64,000 bases of DNA from positions 13,285,411-13,349,410 of the forward strand of contig CM038467.1 of the NCBI GenBank assembly GCA_021464415.1, given 5' to 3'. Below the pieces are notes generated by a model. That model saw only the letters and a program-made list of their open reading frames with translations. It did not search any database and had not been told where the DNA came from. Below are positions 12,071 to 23,470 of the stretch, piece after piece (the first letter of the stretch is position 1; each line of letters begins with the position of its first letter). The position numbers and the translations under genes were made by a program. The stretch comes from Lonicera japonica. Its lineage: Eukaryota > Streptophyta > Magnoliopsida > Dipsacales > Caprifoliaceae.

Positions 12071-13153
12071 ATGGTTAGGAAATTCGGCGGACCCGGTGCA
12101 GCTTTTCTCATCCGCAAGCTCCAAAGCATCATGACACAGGTAATGAATTTAGTTATCTTATGAATTTAAAATGTATTTGCTTTGTGTGTCAAAAAAGAGG
12201 CAATGGTTTTAAAGGGCTCCCACCACAATTATATGCAAAGGAAGGATGCCTTTCCTTTTAATTTCAAATAAGGACACATTTTTCTTTCCCTAAAATACCC
12301 TTTCTCTATTTTCTTATTTCTTTTAAAAAAATTATTTAATCAGCCAGCAGTGGGCAGCGGTCGGTGGCAGCATTAGGGCGATGGTTTGTGAGGCCTAGGG
12401 ACCACCCATGGGAATAAGGGAATAACACATTGTGGCAAGGTTATGATTGACCATTCAAAAAAATGAGTGTCTTTTTAATGGATAGAGATTGAAAAGTGTC
12501 CTTGTGGGCTGTGTCTAAAACAAATTGTGGAGGAAGTGCTCCATGTGTTGCGGAAAAGTACCTTCCGTTAAATATAATTTTGAAGGGACTTGTAACCACT
12601 CTTCTATTAAAAAGGAAACAAAGAATATCTAAGCAACAAATTGATTCTAAATTTCGTTTTGTATTATGAATTTCAAATGTAGATTGAGCAAGACAAAGCT
12701 GGGTTTGGCCCAGTGTTGATGAGATCGCATAATGATATTCTTCGTTCGAAACAAATTAAGAAGGGTCACGCAATCATTAGAGTGAACCGTCAGGATGCAG
12801 AGAGGATGAGATTTGTAAAATCCATCTATGGTGAAATGTACAAAGACTTGGATGATATCCTCAAACAAGAGGATGCGGTGTCAAACATGTTATTCAAAAA
12901 CATGTCGCACATTGTTGTCCTCGCTTCAGTTTTGGAAGCTGGTCTTCCTTCTGGGGCAGTTATGGATCACGCTTGGGCTAAAGGAGGGTTCGAAGCGGAT
13001 GCAGCATTGAAAGAAAAACTTTTTGGGGATGAGAAGGAAAGGCTGCGTGGAGAGTTGAAGAAGGCGGTTGGTGATTTGGTTAAAACTAACTCAAAGCTTA
13101 AGGCAAGCATAACTCGTAAAAACACGAAAAGTTGGTGGAGGTGGTTTTTTTAG
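12071..13153 (+). CDS. Two-exon plant protein of unknown function (179 aa)
   Basis: Coding exons 12,071-12,139 (69 nt, 23 codons) and 12,683-13,153 (471 nt including TAG) are joined in phase across a GT-AG intron. The ATG sits directly after an acceptor AG (CTATTGTAG), implying a leader intron. The first exon gives MVRKFGGPGAAFLIRKLQSI and the second continues without interruption for 156 residues. The protein is mostly helical in appearance. Residues from about 145 on are rich in K/E/R with a heptad-like pattern (possible coiled coil), and the end is aromatic and basic (SWWRWFF). There is no signal peptide; the basic, amphipathic N-terminus might be an organelle-targeting sequence, but that is speculation. 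I do not recognise the family. The continuous frame across a good intron and non-repetitive codon use support a real gene. Confidence 0.75.
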
Positions 13154-14690
13154 GGGATAAGACCGGGAAAGTCGAAGGCCTTTTTTGTTTTGAGTTGAAT
13201 CCCACTAACTTTTGATGAGAGTTTATGATATATTGTAGACAATGATAATTAAAGATACATTGTAGACTTCAATCATACGTTATGTGTTAGATTTGAAATT
13301 CAGGGTTCTGGACAAATATGTGCTTGTTTTGCTTTTTTTCAATATGCTTTTAATTTAGCCATTGGCACGTGGCTACTGTGAAGAGCATTTACATCTGACT
13401 GGGCTCTTTGCTTTTTCGCTAATTGAAGTTCTGTTTATCTTCTCCAAAGAAGTGCCAAAGTCTATTTGGAAGGATAGGAGGAGGGAGAGAAAATGGACTG
13501 ATGGAGTTTTAATTGTCTTTTAGTAAGTAAAATTTCGGATTGTGCTATAATATGAAGTTATTTTCTTGTGTTTTCAGAGAGAGGAGTCGACAAGAACAAC
13601 TTTTACCGTTACTAGCCTTCAGCCTTTTCAAGGTCAGGGGACCTGGCTGTGAGTAGTCTTCTAAGTGCTCAGCGCTAGGCTCTTAGTTATTACATCTCTT
13701 ATAAGGTGTGAATACTGAGTGGTGTAGGAGGGTGAGTGCTACGTTGGAATTCCCATTACCGTAACTTGAAATCTAGGAAGTATGCAAGCGGCAAGCCTGG
13801 GATGGACTTGTATAACACATTTGCAATAGGTTTTCATAGGTCTGTGTGGTGCTCTTGGCTCCTTTCAAGTTGTATCTAGCAAAACAAATTGCACGAGAGT
13901 GAACTGTGCTTCAAGTGAGGTAGAATCAGGGATTTTTGTTAAGCTCTAATATATCTCGTGGCTATCGAAGAAAGACAGGTTTTGCGAGACTGTATGTTAT
14001 TTGTTGTTGTGACATTTAAATGTGCCTCACATAGATTCTATCCACAGCAGATGCGGCTTACAAAGCATTCAGAGCTTCTGGTTACAATCTTGGTGTATTC
14101 TTTTCTTTTTATTTTGTTTTTTATTTTATTTGGTGTATTCTGTTGTTATGTTAAAAGAACATTCTTTTGAGTTTCGTCTCACATTTTACATAGAATTAAG
14201 TATTATTGAATGTATATTTAAAGCTTTTGGGACCTTTCATTGATAAAACTTGCACAGCAACTGCTGCACTTTTCTGCTGGTGGTATGAATCATGTCAGGA
14301 TTTATCTTAGATTCTTACATTCCAACGTAACCAGTGGGTCCTTGGCGCACGGTAAGGTTGCCCAACATATCAACATCTCGAGTTTGTCTCTTATGAATGC
14401 TCTTTGTTTTGTTTTTCTTTTTCTTTTTTTATGAAAAAAAACAGGAGACAAATGCCTCACCCAAATTTTAGGTGTCTTTTGGGTTTTGGGTACTGTTAGT
14501 TTGTTGAAATTGGGCTTTAGGTATCAAAGTTTATGAATATTGTATTTTGGGTACCATTTTGCAACTTCCTGTTAGTCAATCCATGTTGACTGCTAATTCC
14601 ATTAATTTGTCTCCAAACTATCATTGTTTACATCAAATCCCAACAGTCACTTTGCCTAGCAAATATGAATGTTTGACACGCTCATTTTTC
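13154..14690. other. Downstream flank, no gene recognised
   Basis: The first few hundred bases are probably the 3' UTR of the preceding gene. The rest has open frames of up to about 70 codons that are T-rich and hydrophobic by composition only. 14,440-14,640 has wording typical of worn repeats (GGTATCAAAGTTTATG, TGGGTACCATTTTG), possibly one arm of a degraded long-inverted-repeat element. Confidence 0.4.
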
Positions 14691-14691
14691 C

Positions 14692-14699
14692 TATAAAGC
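14692..14699 (+). promoter_or_regulatory. Candidate TATA box
   Basis: CTATAAAGCC lies about 60 bp upstream of the ATG at 14,754, followed by an A/C-rich leader (many ACACA repeats). This is a normal plant core-promoter spacing for the small zinc-finger ORF. Confidence 0.45.
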
Positions 14700-14753
14700 C
14701 TTCAATCAACACACAAACACACATCATTCACAAAATAAAATACACAGAAGAAA

Positions 14754-14993
14754 ATGGGAGGTGGGAATGAAGCAATCGTGTGCCAAATGTGTGATTTTGA
14801 AGGACATTCTGCATGTGAATGTCAATGGGTTTATAGCAAATGCCAGAATTATGAAGGCTTGATGATCACGAACATATATAAACCAAATGAAGGATGTGGG
14901 AAAAAATACCAGAAGTGTCAATTCCCAAGTTGTGGAACAAGATTGTGGTTGGAAGATGTTGTGGAACAAGATTGTGGTTGGAAGATGCTGTGA
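14754..14993 (+). CDS. Small zinc-knuckle/GRF-type zinc-finger protein (79 aa)
   Basis: The ORF starts MGGGNEAIVC. Residues 10-23 fit a CCHC knuckle (C10-x2-C13-x4-H18-x4-C23). Residues 30-68 look like a GRF-type zinc finger, with C30, C48, a KKY followed by C55, C60 and a final WLED. Both modules are known in plant nucleic-acid-binding proteins, often together. A TATA box and an A/C-rich leader with normal spacing precede it. The C-terminus is odd: the last codons come from a 29-bp tandem duplication (starts at 14,929 and 14,958), so the original reading frame may have been cut short. It could be a small gene or a truncated copy of a larger one. The overlapping minus-strand frames are not conserved-looking and I take them as shadows. 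Confidence 0.5.
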   Translation: MGGGNEAIVCQMCDFEGHSACECQWVYSKCQNYEGLMITNIYKPNEGCGKKYQKCQFPSCGTRLWLEDVVEQDCGWKML

Positions 14994-15749
14994 AACAAGA
15001 TGCTGGTTCCACATCCAATTCAACAAGTTGCTTCCACATGTGGGCAAAGTAATCACTAGGTGAAGGATTGCCTTTGGAAACAAACCATCTGTCATAATGA
15101 TTGTGATGTTTGAAGGAAAATATTGACAAGTAAGTAAACACATAGTTTTGGCAAAAAAAATTCTTAAATGTTACAAGTGTGATAGCTTTAAATGGATAGA
15201 GAAAGCAATGTCTAAGAGTTCAAAGAAGAACATTAAGGTGAAGATAGAGGTTAAGCTAAATGATTTATATAATAGCTATGAAAGTAAAATGCATGTGTAG
15301 TATGTAATAGCTAAGTTGGCATTGATCTATATATTATATACCAAAACATTACATCCAAATGTTCACATGCCATGACAATTCCCAAAAAAAGCATGATTCC
15401 AATACCATAGTTTACTGCCACATTACATTAATAGCAACAAAACCATGTATCAACAAAAAATAGCAACTATAACTGATCTAGCTACCAATTTAACAAAAAA
15501 ACATCACTTAGCTACATCATTGATCTAAGCACCTTTGTTGGTTACAAAAAAGGCCTAATGGCTGGCCCTTAAACTATTTATTCAGTTTCACTTTGACCAT
15601 TAAACTAAAAATTGCCTCAATTAGGCATTTAAAATATTGAGCGAGTATCACTTTAACATTTTCGTCCAATTTCTCCATTAAGTTGCATGAAATCAAGGGA
15701 AAAAATGTCATTTTTTAATAAAAGTAAAAAAAAATACAAAGAAAAAACA
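14994..15749. other. Intergenic, no gene recognised
   Basis: AT-rich. 15,550-15,720 resembles the sub-terminal text of long-inverted-repeat elements (phrases such as CCCTTAAACTATTTATTCAG), so it may be a remnant of one next to the complete element that follows. Confidence 0.45.
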
Positions 15750-16469
15750 TTGAGTAAATGACACTAAAAGCCCTCAAACTATGGAAAAGTTTCAATTAAG
15801 CCCCTAAACTTAATTTTGTGTCAATTGAACCCTTAAACTATTCAAATTGAACACTAACGGCAACCAACTCATCCATTAAATCAAACGGATTGAAGGGCTT
15901 TTTGGTCACTAACCAAGTTAATTGAAAGAACAAAAAAAGAAAAAAATAAAAGAAATAAGCAAAATAATTTGGAAGAACATATGGAACACTTAAAGATTGC
16001 TATTAAAGTACTACAACAACATCAATTATTTGTTAAAATGTCAAGCCAATTCTTTCCGCCTCCGCTATCTTACTTCTTGCATCTTCATTTTTTGTTTAAA
16101 TCGCAAAAACCCTAACTTAGAAAACCCTAAATATGAGATTTATGTCCATATATACTCATATATAAATACATATATATATACATAGATGGTTCATATATAA
16201 GTGTATTAATTAAAAGAATTTTATTTCAATAATATATTTATAAATATATATACAATGTATATATATAAATCTGTATTCACACATATATGCACACATGTAT
16301 AAGTGACTCAAAAACTCCTTCAATCCATTTGATTTAACAAGACATTTGGATGGAAGGGTTATTGGTGTTCAATTTGATTAATTTAAGGGCTCAATTGATA
16401 CAAAATTAAGTTTGGGGCTTAATTAAAACTTAAAGCATAGTTTGAAGGTTGCTGGCATCATTTACTCAA
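15750..16469. mobile_element. Long-terminal-inverted-repeat element (720 bp), MULE-like
   Basis: The left end TTGAGTAAATGACAC and the right end (complement TTGAGTAAATGATGCC) begin inverted repeats that run about 150 bp with interruptions. The text TCAATTAAGCCCCTAAACTT near 15,795 reappears inverted near 16,405, and CAATCC...TTTGATTTAA near 16,320 pairs with the stretch near 15,870. Long inverted repeats with a small AT-rich core suit non-autonomous Mutator-like elements. I found no clear 9-bp target duplication, so the class is tentative. The core contains (TA)n-rich sequence and no gene. Confidence 0.6.
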
Positions 16470-18735
16470 AAACTTTTGATTTCTTTATTTTTCTCCCTGA
16501 AAACCTTAAAAACTCTCTCTCTATGATTTCTCTCTACAACTCGTCTTAACATATTTCTATTTACAATTAAAATCCAAACCAAAATAAAATCCAAACCTAT
16601 ATACAATCCCCATATTTAATATTGGGGCAAATAAATTTTAGAGAAAGAAACTGTCATTACCGCCGCCGGCTATTTGTGGCAAGTGAATTACCACCTCTAT
16701 TTTATCTTTTCTCCTCGCCATCTCCTCTCTCCTTTAACCTCTCATCTTCACTTCTTTTTTCTATTTTCTCTCTCTCTATATATATCCCTAAATCACACTT
16801 ATACCAAAATCAAACCAAACCAAACCAAATTGAAATAAATTGTTCAAAACCAAAAAATAAGATCAAATTTAGTTTGTGTTAAACCTAGATAGAATTGAAT
16901 AAATGTGAGGTTGTGGGTGTATATACATATATATACAATACACGGCAAAGATGAGATATATTATAAAGTGGTGGTGGCACTGATGGGATGATGTGGTGGG
17001 ATAAGAGGGAAAGAGGTGGGGTAAGGTAGGGGCGAAAATGGGATGAATAATGTATTAAGAATGGTTAGCTCAAACTATTGATCCCACATGAGAAAAAAAT
17101 TTAGAACTCAACTAGGGTCGATAAATAGGGTAGTTGTAAACACCCTATTCTAAGACCCCCCCCCCCCCCATAATCAGCCTTGCATCACTATCAACCCTGT
17201 CAATTCAGTCCTGATTTCGGCAATACCAAATCCGTAATTACACAATCAATAGGATTCCCAGAACCTCTAGAATTAGGCCATCATGGATTTTAGGCATCAT
17301 AGGGTCTTTCGGGGTGAAACCATTAGTTATAATGCATTTTCAAGAGTTACATGATTTTTCTAGAGCCAATCTGGGATTCCTGAGAAAGTTCAGTAGCACC
17401 GAAATATAGCTTCCATGTCTCAGAACTCATCCAATACCATGCTAAAGAGCATGAGATGAAAAATCAGCGAAACTGAAAAACCCGAGACGGGTGGGACCCC
17501 CTCAGGTTGGTGCGCATCTTTGGAGTCTAGATTGGTGCGTGCCTTCTTCAGTCTCTCACCTTTTGCTATAAATAACCCCATCCACTCACAATTTCATTCA
17601 TTTATAATCTCTACACTCTACCTATACTAGATCCACATTTTCTCTCTCTAGAATTATAGTCTTGTTGGAGTTTTTATGGGTCATTATTGGTGTTTCGACG
17701 TTTCAATGATCTACATGCCTCATGCCTTTCTACAAAAACTTTTCATTCATTTCTTTAAAAAGCAACAAACTTATCTTATATATTTTCATTACATACATAA
17801 AAACAACCGTGACGGTGCATTCCCTTTTATAAATATCATAGTATTGTTTATTTTAGACCCGATCGAGCTAGTTTGACACCATAGTTGTCTAATCAATCCG
17901 AAATTGACTTTTATAGCCTAACTACTAGGGGTGGATCCTCCTATTAGGCTCGAACATGTAGTATAGAAAGCTCACCCCAATTCCCAATTGAGGGGTCATT
18001 TTAGGGTCATTTTAGTAATTTCCTTAAGTTTGGGGGCCTAACTATAATTTTGGTTAGGGACTTTATTGTAAATATATAATCTTTAACCCACAAAAACCTA
18101 CATGAACACAATAAATACTCGAATTGGACTTTTTCTATCTTAAGAGGGTCAAAATACAGTTTTTAAATATTTAGGGGCCCATATATAATTTCCCCAAACC
18201 TTATGGGTTGAAGTTACAATTTTATAAATAAGCTTTTCATATCAAACTCTTCAGCCTAAATTACCAGATTAAACGAACTTCTATAGATATCTGTCAATGG
18301 AGCACAACAAAATCAATAACCAGAGTAAGATTGACGCACACATATATGCAACAACGTAATAATCGCATGAGATGAGGGGACCCAAAAGTGGCAGTAGGGG
18401 GTGTTTAACACCTTCCCAAACAGTAACTTAATCCCCAAGCTCAATGAATCTTTGATTTCGTAGATTTTAACAGTTTGTTCTACCCTTGTTATTGATCAGG
18501 ATTGTTCTCTTTTTTATCCACTATAAGGTTAAACAGACTGATGACTCTATTATATGCACACACCACGGGCCAGACCCACCGAAAATCGTAAGATAATGCA
18601 GTTACCATTGGGTCGACAAAAAGCCAACATAAAATTAACGATGGGTTACCTCGATACCAGTTTAGGTTGCCCACGTAGTGTCACCATATATTAACGAGGC
18701 ATTTCAAGATAACATCCCACACATGTAGCCCAAAT
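16470..18735. other. Intergenic; possible LTR remnant near 17.2-17.65 kb
   Basis: 16,620-16,880 is an open plus-strand frame made of C/T-rich simple sequence, rejected as a gene. Around 17,567 a CTATAAATAACCCC box is followed by a short leader-like stretch, and the 350 bp upstream are less AT-rich than the surroundings. This is how a decayed LTR promoter would look, but I see no second LTR or coding sequence. A run of C at 17,158-17,169 is simple sequence. Confidence 0.35.
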
Positions 18736-18855
18736 ATGTTTAAATTTGGCATAATATCATTACTATGTGTTTGGACCGATGGGATCATTAGTGCCTTCCT
18801 CTCTAAAAAAAGTCCCAACCCGGGTGAACTGAACACAACAACTAATATCATAGCC
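18725..18855. repeat. Direct repeat copy A (partner at 19.38-19.51 kb)
   Basis: The stretch around TTACTATGTG...TCATTAGTG...TTCCTCTCT recurs about 655 bp downstream with roughly three quarters identity over 130 bp. It may be part of an old LTR pair or a local duplication; no ends are visible. Confidence 0.45.
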
Positions 18856-19379
18856 GATGATAAATCCAGCAAAATTTGGATTAGTATAAGTAATTAGACT
18901 AGAGGGAAACAGTCTCTGACTCGGTAAGAGCCAAAGGTGTGAATCGCTACAAAAATCATCTCGACAGCTAGACTCAGGTGGAAGCCTATAACGGAGTCAA
19001 TCTCAGAGGATCAATGGTGGAGTCGCTATAAAGCCTACATACACCAAATTACTACTGTCAAGGTGGTTATGCAAACCTCTGGTAAGATGAAATAGGGTGT
19101 ACATTAAGATGTGCATTGACTAAGGTAGATGATCATGCAAATGGTATTAAGTGGTGATCTACATCAATAGTCTAAGGATGCATCCAATGTGAACTAAGGT
19201 ATAAGTACATAATGAAGCTAATTTAAATTGTTGGACTGGGTGATAATCCGAGGTGGAGTCGAGGTGGGTTGGTGTTAAGTCCAATGTGGAATTAAATGTG
19301 GACTAGTTTGATCAAGGATTCATAAGTAGAAATCCCACAATATATAAACAAGCCCTTTTAAAATAAAACCCCACCACTG

Positions 19380-19515
19380 TGGACCCAAAAGAGTTTAAGT
19401 TTGAGACAATATTGTTACTATGTGCACAAATCAATGGGCTCATTAGTGTATTCCTCTCTGGGAAGGGGCCCAACTTAGGTGCAGTGAGTACAACAGAAGT
19501 TGGTGATAGTAATGG
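19380..19515. repeat. Direct repeat copy B (partner at 18.73-18.86 kb)
   Basis: Second copy of the repeat described at 18,725. It overlaps a 91-codon open frame (19,379-19,654) that has no recognisable domain; the repeat explains part of it. Confidence 0.45.
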
Positions 19516-19699
19516 GGTGAAAAACAGGGTTGCAGGTGGTAAGTCAAAGTGGTTGGAGGTGGTGGTGGAAATGGAAATAGTGGTTATGTGTGATAGGGTA
19601 ATATATCAATTTACTTCATTTTGTAAACAAGGAAGACAGTGGCAATCCACGTAGGCAGGAAGCTTTAACAAGGTCTTGAGCACTAGCCTTTTTTTAATG

Positions 19700-21985
19700 C
19701 CTAAATGAGTCTTACTTAATATGACGAGAAGGCCCTCAAAACTTAATCCTGTAGACCTATGCTAAAAAGCTAAATACAATTCTGAACACAATTGTGTCAG
19801 AATAGTTGAAGGAAGCATAAGTTACTAGCAAACGGGACAGAAGTTGGTGCACAGACTACCTAAACTGCATTAAATGCCTGCCAACTACATTTAATGCTTT
19901 GGATTAAAGGGAGTAGCAAGATAAAAAAAAATAAACATGCTTGATTAACCACTATAATGATGAAATGAGCTCTGGCTACCCACTCTAGCTCCACAGGACT
20001 CCTATTTTCCCTTACTATATATACAAAGCATTTACTCTATTACAACGACCGAAATTCTGAGCATTGAATACCCATACTCAAACAAGAACAAAAAATATTT
20101 TCTCATTTTACATATTATCCTACAGGTACTCTACAGGCCTGATAAGCATATCAAAGTTCACAGACTTTAGTAGCTATAGTCAATATGTAAGAAAAAAGAT
20201 CTTAACACCCCATTGTAACAGATAGACTAGCCTGTAGTACACATTCTTGTATAATCAGAGCTTTGCTCTATACTATTATCATCTATATACTCTGAGCTCA
20301 AATCTCTTTCACGGAGGAGGAGTGGGCCTTATCACATAAAGGGTCGAACATCTTCTATAATCTCGATAGTCCATTTGTGTTGATTATTTGATTTGGTTAT
20401 TACATTGCTGACGTGTCATCCACACTGCCAACTCCTCACAATATCCTTTTATTAAGCTAATCAATATTGATTATGTGGTTAAATATATATTCTAGATATT
20501 TACACCAATAGTTTAACGCCCTCTATGGGAGAGACATTTTTTTAAAGTCGCACCATACTAAACACGGGAGTTCAACATCAGACATCCATCTTGTCCTTTG
20601 ATCAAACCCAAACTAATCTTTTGATCAGTATGATAGCACAACAAATTACTCTACAGGTTCAAATTGATAAGCTCATAGCTCAGAAGGCAATACCTCCACC
20701 TAGCACAAGGACTGGGTTAGCCTTATTTTCAGCCTCCATATATGTCCCTAATAATGTACATATTATAGCTATTAACAAGCTAGGAAATCGACGTAGGAGA
20801 CCTCGCGGGAGCCATGGTGACAATAGTAGAACCATTGCTGGTTAATTCAATGAGGTACACTAATTTTCTAAACAGGGGTTAGTCAGACCTCCTCCCCAAC
20901 TTCCTCATCCTAAGGATCCACAAGTGAATGTTGTGAGGAAAAGGCGCTCTAGAACCTCAATCTTTAATAGAGTTGGGGAAAGATACGGCAGGCTTCCCCT
21001 CCATTTTAATCAAGAAGTAATAGATAGACCTCGACAGTTTGTCTTCGACATAATTGCCAAGAAGGACTCCATGAAAGAGGTGTAGAAGAGACTGGGGTCT
21101 AAAACTGGTTGAAGCACTAAAAAAGATGGGCCACTCTGGGAGCAGCTCTAATGCAACCCTGGTGAAGGACTCAAAATCCCTATTCGCAGAGCACATTTAA
21201 ACATGTCATTTTCTTGAAAGATTCAAACTCCTAACTTTGAAATCATATGATGGCTCAACAGACCTTATGGATCACTGACAGTAATATAAAAACATAATTG
21301 GCTTTTAAAATGTCCCTAACGGTATCATATGCAGAGCCTTTGTCACAACCCTCAAAGGGAAGCTCGTATGTGGTGCAACATTTTCCTTCCCAGTTAAGTT
21401 CAAAGCTCGTAAGAGCTCAGCACCAATTTTGTGTCCCATTTCCTTGGGACAAGAAAACAGTTTAAACCATCTACTTGCCTCTTCACTATTAAGCAAAATT
21501 CGACAGAAAATTTAAAGGACTATGCTAGCCATATCAATCAGGAAAGCCCCCGATCAGCAATCTAAACAAGGGAGTTGCAGTCGCTGCCTTCATGGAAGCT
21601 TTCTTTAGTACTTGATGACCTTGGCAGAATGGCCCCAAGAACTGTGTAAGAGCTCTTAGATAAGGTCAACAAACAGATAGGAGTTTAAAAAACCATCCAA
21701 GGCTGTAACATGTCTAATTTATTAGTTATTTTACCTCTTTTAAGCGTCAAAGGAACACAGTTCTCCCTATAACCAAAAGAAATGGAATAAGAAAAGCAAC
21801 AAAAATAAGGACATATCTAATCTTACTAAAGAAAACCTCATTAGCAATTCACTCTCTAACAATACCAGTGGGTGAGATCTCCGCTCAGATAGATCTAAGT
21901 CAACTGCCTAAACCAAAAATGATGAAGGCGTCTAAGAAGAAGAGGGATACCTATAAATACTGTAGATACCATAAAAACACTTAGT
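19700..21985 (+). pseudogene. Decayed Ty3/gypsy (Tat-like) retrotransposon: LTR end, PBS and gag
   Basis: At about 20,511-20,534 the text TTAACGCCCTCTATGGGAGA is a worn form of the primer-binding site TTGGCGCCGTCTGTGGGAA common in plant gypsy elements. Upstream a TATA-like box (CTATATATAC near 20,017) fits a 5' LTR. Downstream, frames shifted by stops spell a gag core: SYDGSTDLMDH near 21,235, then ICRAFVTTLKGK near 21,335, F.SHFLGTRKQFKPS near 21,430, and LKDYA. These match the retrotransposon gag domain (YDGT.DP.DHL ... RAF..TLKG.A ... F...F...R...). Near 21,915 KKKRDTYKYCRYHK resembles the conserved region before the zinc knuckle. Pol is absent and no 3' LTR was found. Many stops make it non-functional. 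Confidence 0.7.
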
Positions 21986-22106
21986 TTGACTTAAATTTTA
22001 TAAGGCTCAAAATTAATATATAATATGATTATAATGAGAGGCTTCTACTACTCTAATTAATTTGATTTTCCACATGCATCGTTGATATATAATAATGATC
22101 TAATAT

Positions 22107-23199
22107 GGAAAATTGACAAATTAGTCCTTTAAGTATGGGGTTATTTATAATGTTTACCCTACTGTTTCAAAAGTTACAACGTCAACCTCGAATTACCTTT
22201 AGTGTTGCAATTTAAACATTTTGTCAGCTTCTGTTTAAAAAAGTTAACAACTGCTGACATGGCTTAATGATGTAGTGACGATATGGAACAAAACATTTAA
22301 AATGATAAATTAAAACTCGAAGTATGGAGTAAGTTACAATGTTCCCCCTAATATTTCAAAAGTTACTATAACAACCTAATTAAGATTGCATACTCTATTT
22401 TCATTTTTCTCATAATGAAAGAAAGCAATCTCAAAAATATGAATTGAAAAGTTTATTATTATGACCAAACATTTGTTTATACATATTTCATGGATAAATT
22501 CCACCAAAAAGAAGGGATTGCCAATGCTTTGGTGTAGATATTTGTTTATTTCTTTTATTATTTCCTAAAAGAAGTTCTTTGAGTCTTTTAATTTTTTTGT
22601 TTTAGTTTGAACATGGATATAAAGTTTTATTGTGGTTTAATCGATCCACAAATATGTGCTAGATATAAGCAAATTATTTCTATACTGTTTAGGAATATAT
22701 CAGCATTGGAGAGGTAAATAAAGAATGTCATTAAAAGATATGGATGGCTACAAGTGTTCCTAGTGCTCTTATGGGTCATCATTTTCTTTCTTAAAGCTTT
22801 GTAATAATTTTAAATCAAATAAAAATAATGAAAAATTGCCACTAATGTAGTGATACTTGTATCAAGCTAAAACGTAATACAGAAAAGGCGATGAAATGTG
22901 TTGAAAATGAGTTGAAAATGTGCTTTAAGGTGCACATTGCCATTTTTAAAACATCATGGGGAACATTGCAATTGACTCCATAATTCAGGGTTTAATTTGT
23001 CATTTATACTTTTGTTTTCAACTAGATTGTTTCGCATCATTGCCACGTTAGTGGCCGTTAACTTTTTTAAAACATAAGTTAATGGAAGGTTTAAGTTGCA
23101 ACACTAAAGATACCTTGAGGTTGATATTGCTACTTTTGAAACATCGGGGAAAACATTGTAAATGACCCTATACATCAGGGTTTAATTTGTCAATTCCCC
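22107..23199. mobile_element. Long-inverted-repeat element (1.09 kb) with nested inverted pairs
   Basis: The left end GGAAAATTGACAAATTA and the right end (complement GGGGAATTGACAAATTA) open inverted repeats of about 200 bp, sharing segments such as TTTCAAAAGT and CTTTAGTGTTGCAA. A second, inner pair of the same text lies at about 22,295-22,390 and 22,925-23,015 (GTTACAATGTTCCCCCTAAT versus its complement). The terminal repeat is therefore present twice at each side, in mirror order. There is no ORF. Mutator-like by architecture; no clean target duplication was seen. Confidence 0.6.
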
Positions 23200-23303
23200 A
23201 TATAATCTAACGGATAGATCGATGAATTATGAAGTTGACAAAAAATAATTGACGGGTGTAAAACTTCTTTATTTTACACCTGGTGTAACTTAAACTTTCC
23301 CCA

Positions 23304-23304
23304 C

Positions 23305-23336
<32 letters not shown>

Positions 23337-23337
23337 T
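23304..23337. repeat. (TA)n(GA)n microsatellite
   Basis: About ten TA units run directly into about seven GA units, immediately left of a foldback element. Confidence 0.85.
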
Positions 23338-23345
23338 GCATTTTT

Positions 23346-23470
23346 TGTACGGTCGGTCTATACGAACCGGGCTTTTAACAACAGTTTTTCATTGGCAAAA
23401 CATCGGAAATATGTTTTAAGCGACGAAAAACCGTCACAAAAAGTTCAGTCCATACAAACTGATCCACCCT
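23346..23470. mobile_element. Foldback MITE, family copy 1
   Basis: The whole segment is one imperfect hairpin. The left arm (GTCTATACGAACCGGGCTTT ... CAGTTTTTCATTGGCAAAAC) pairs with the right arm (GTTTTAAGCGACGAAAAACC ... TTCAGTCCATACAAACTG). The same arms recur at 61,893-62,010, so this is a dispersed family. No ORF. Confidence 0.6.

Noticed and set aside
14866..15141. Minus-strand frame opposite the zinc-finger ORF
   Set aside because: Part of it is generated by the 29-bp duplication, and it lacks a domain. The plus strand has ordered Cys/His spacing and a TATA box.
16622..16882. 86-codon plus-strand frame with F/S/L-rich sequence
   Set aside because: C/T-rich simple sequence, no domain and no clear promoter.
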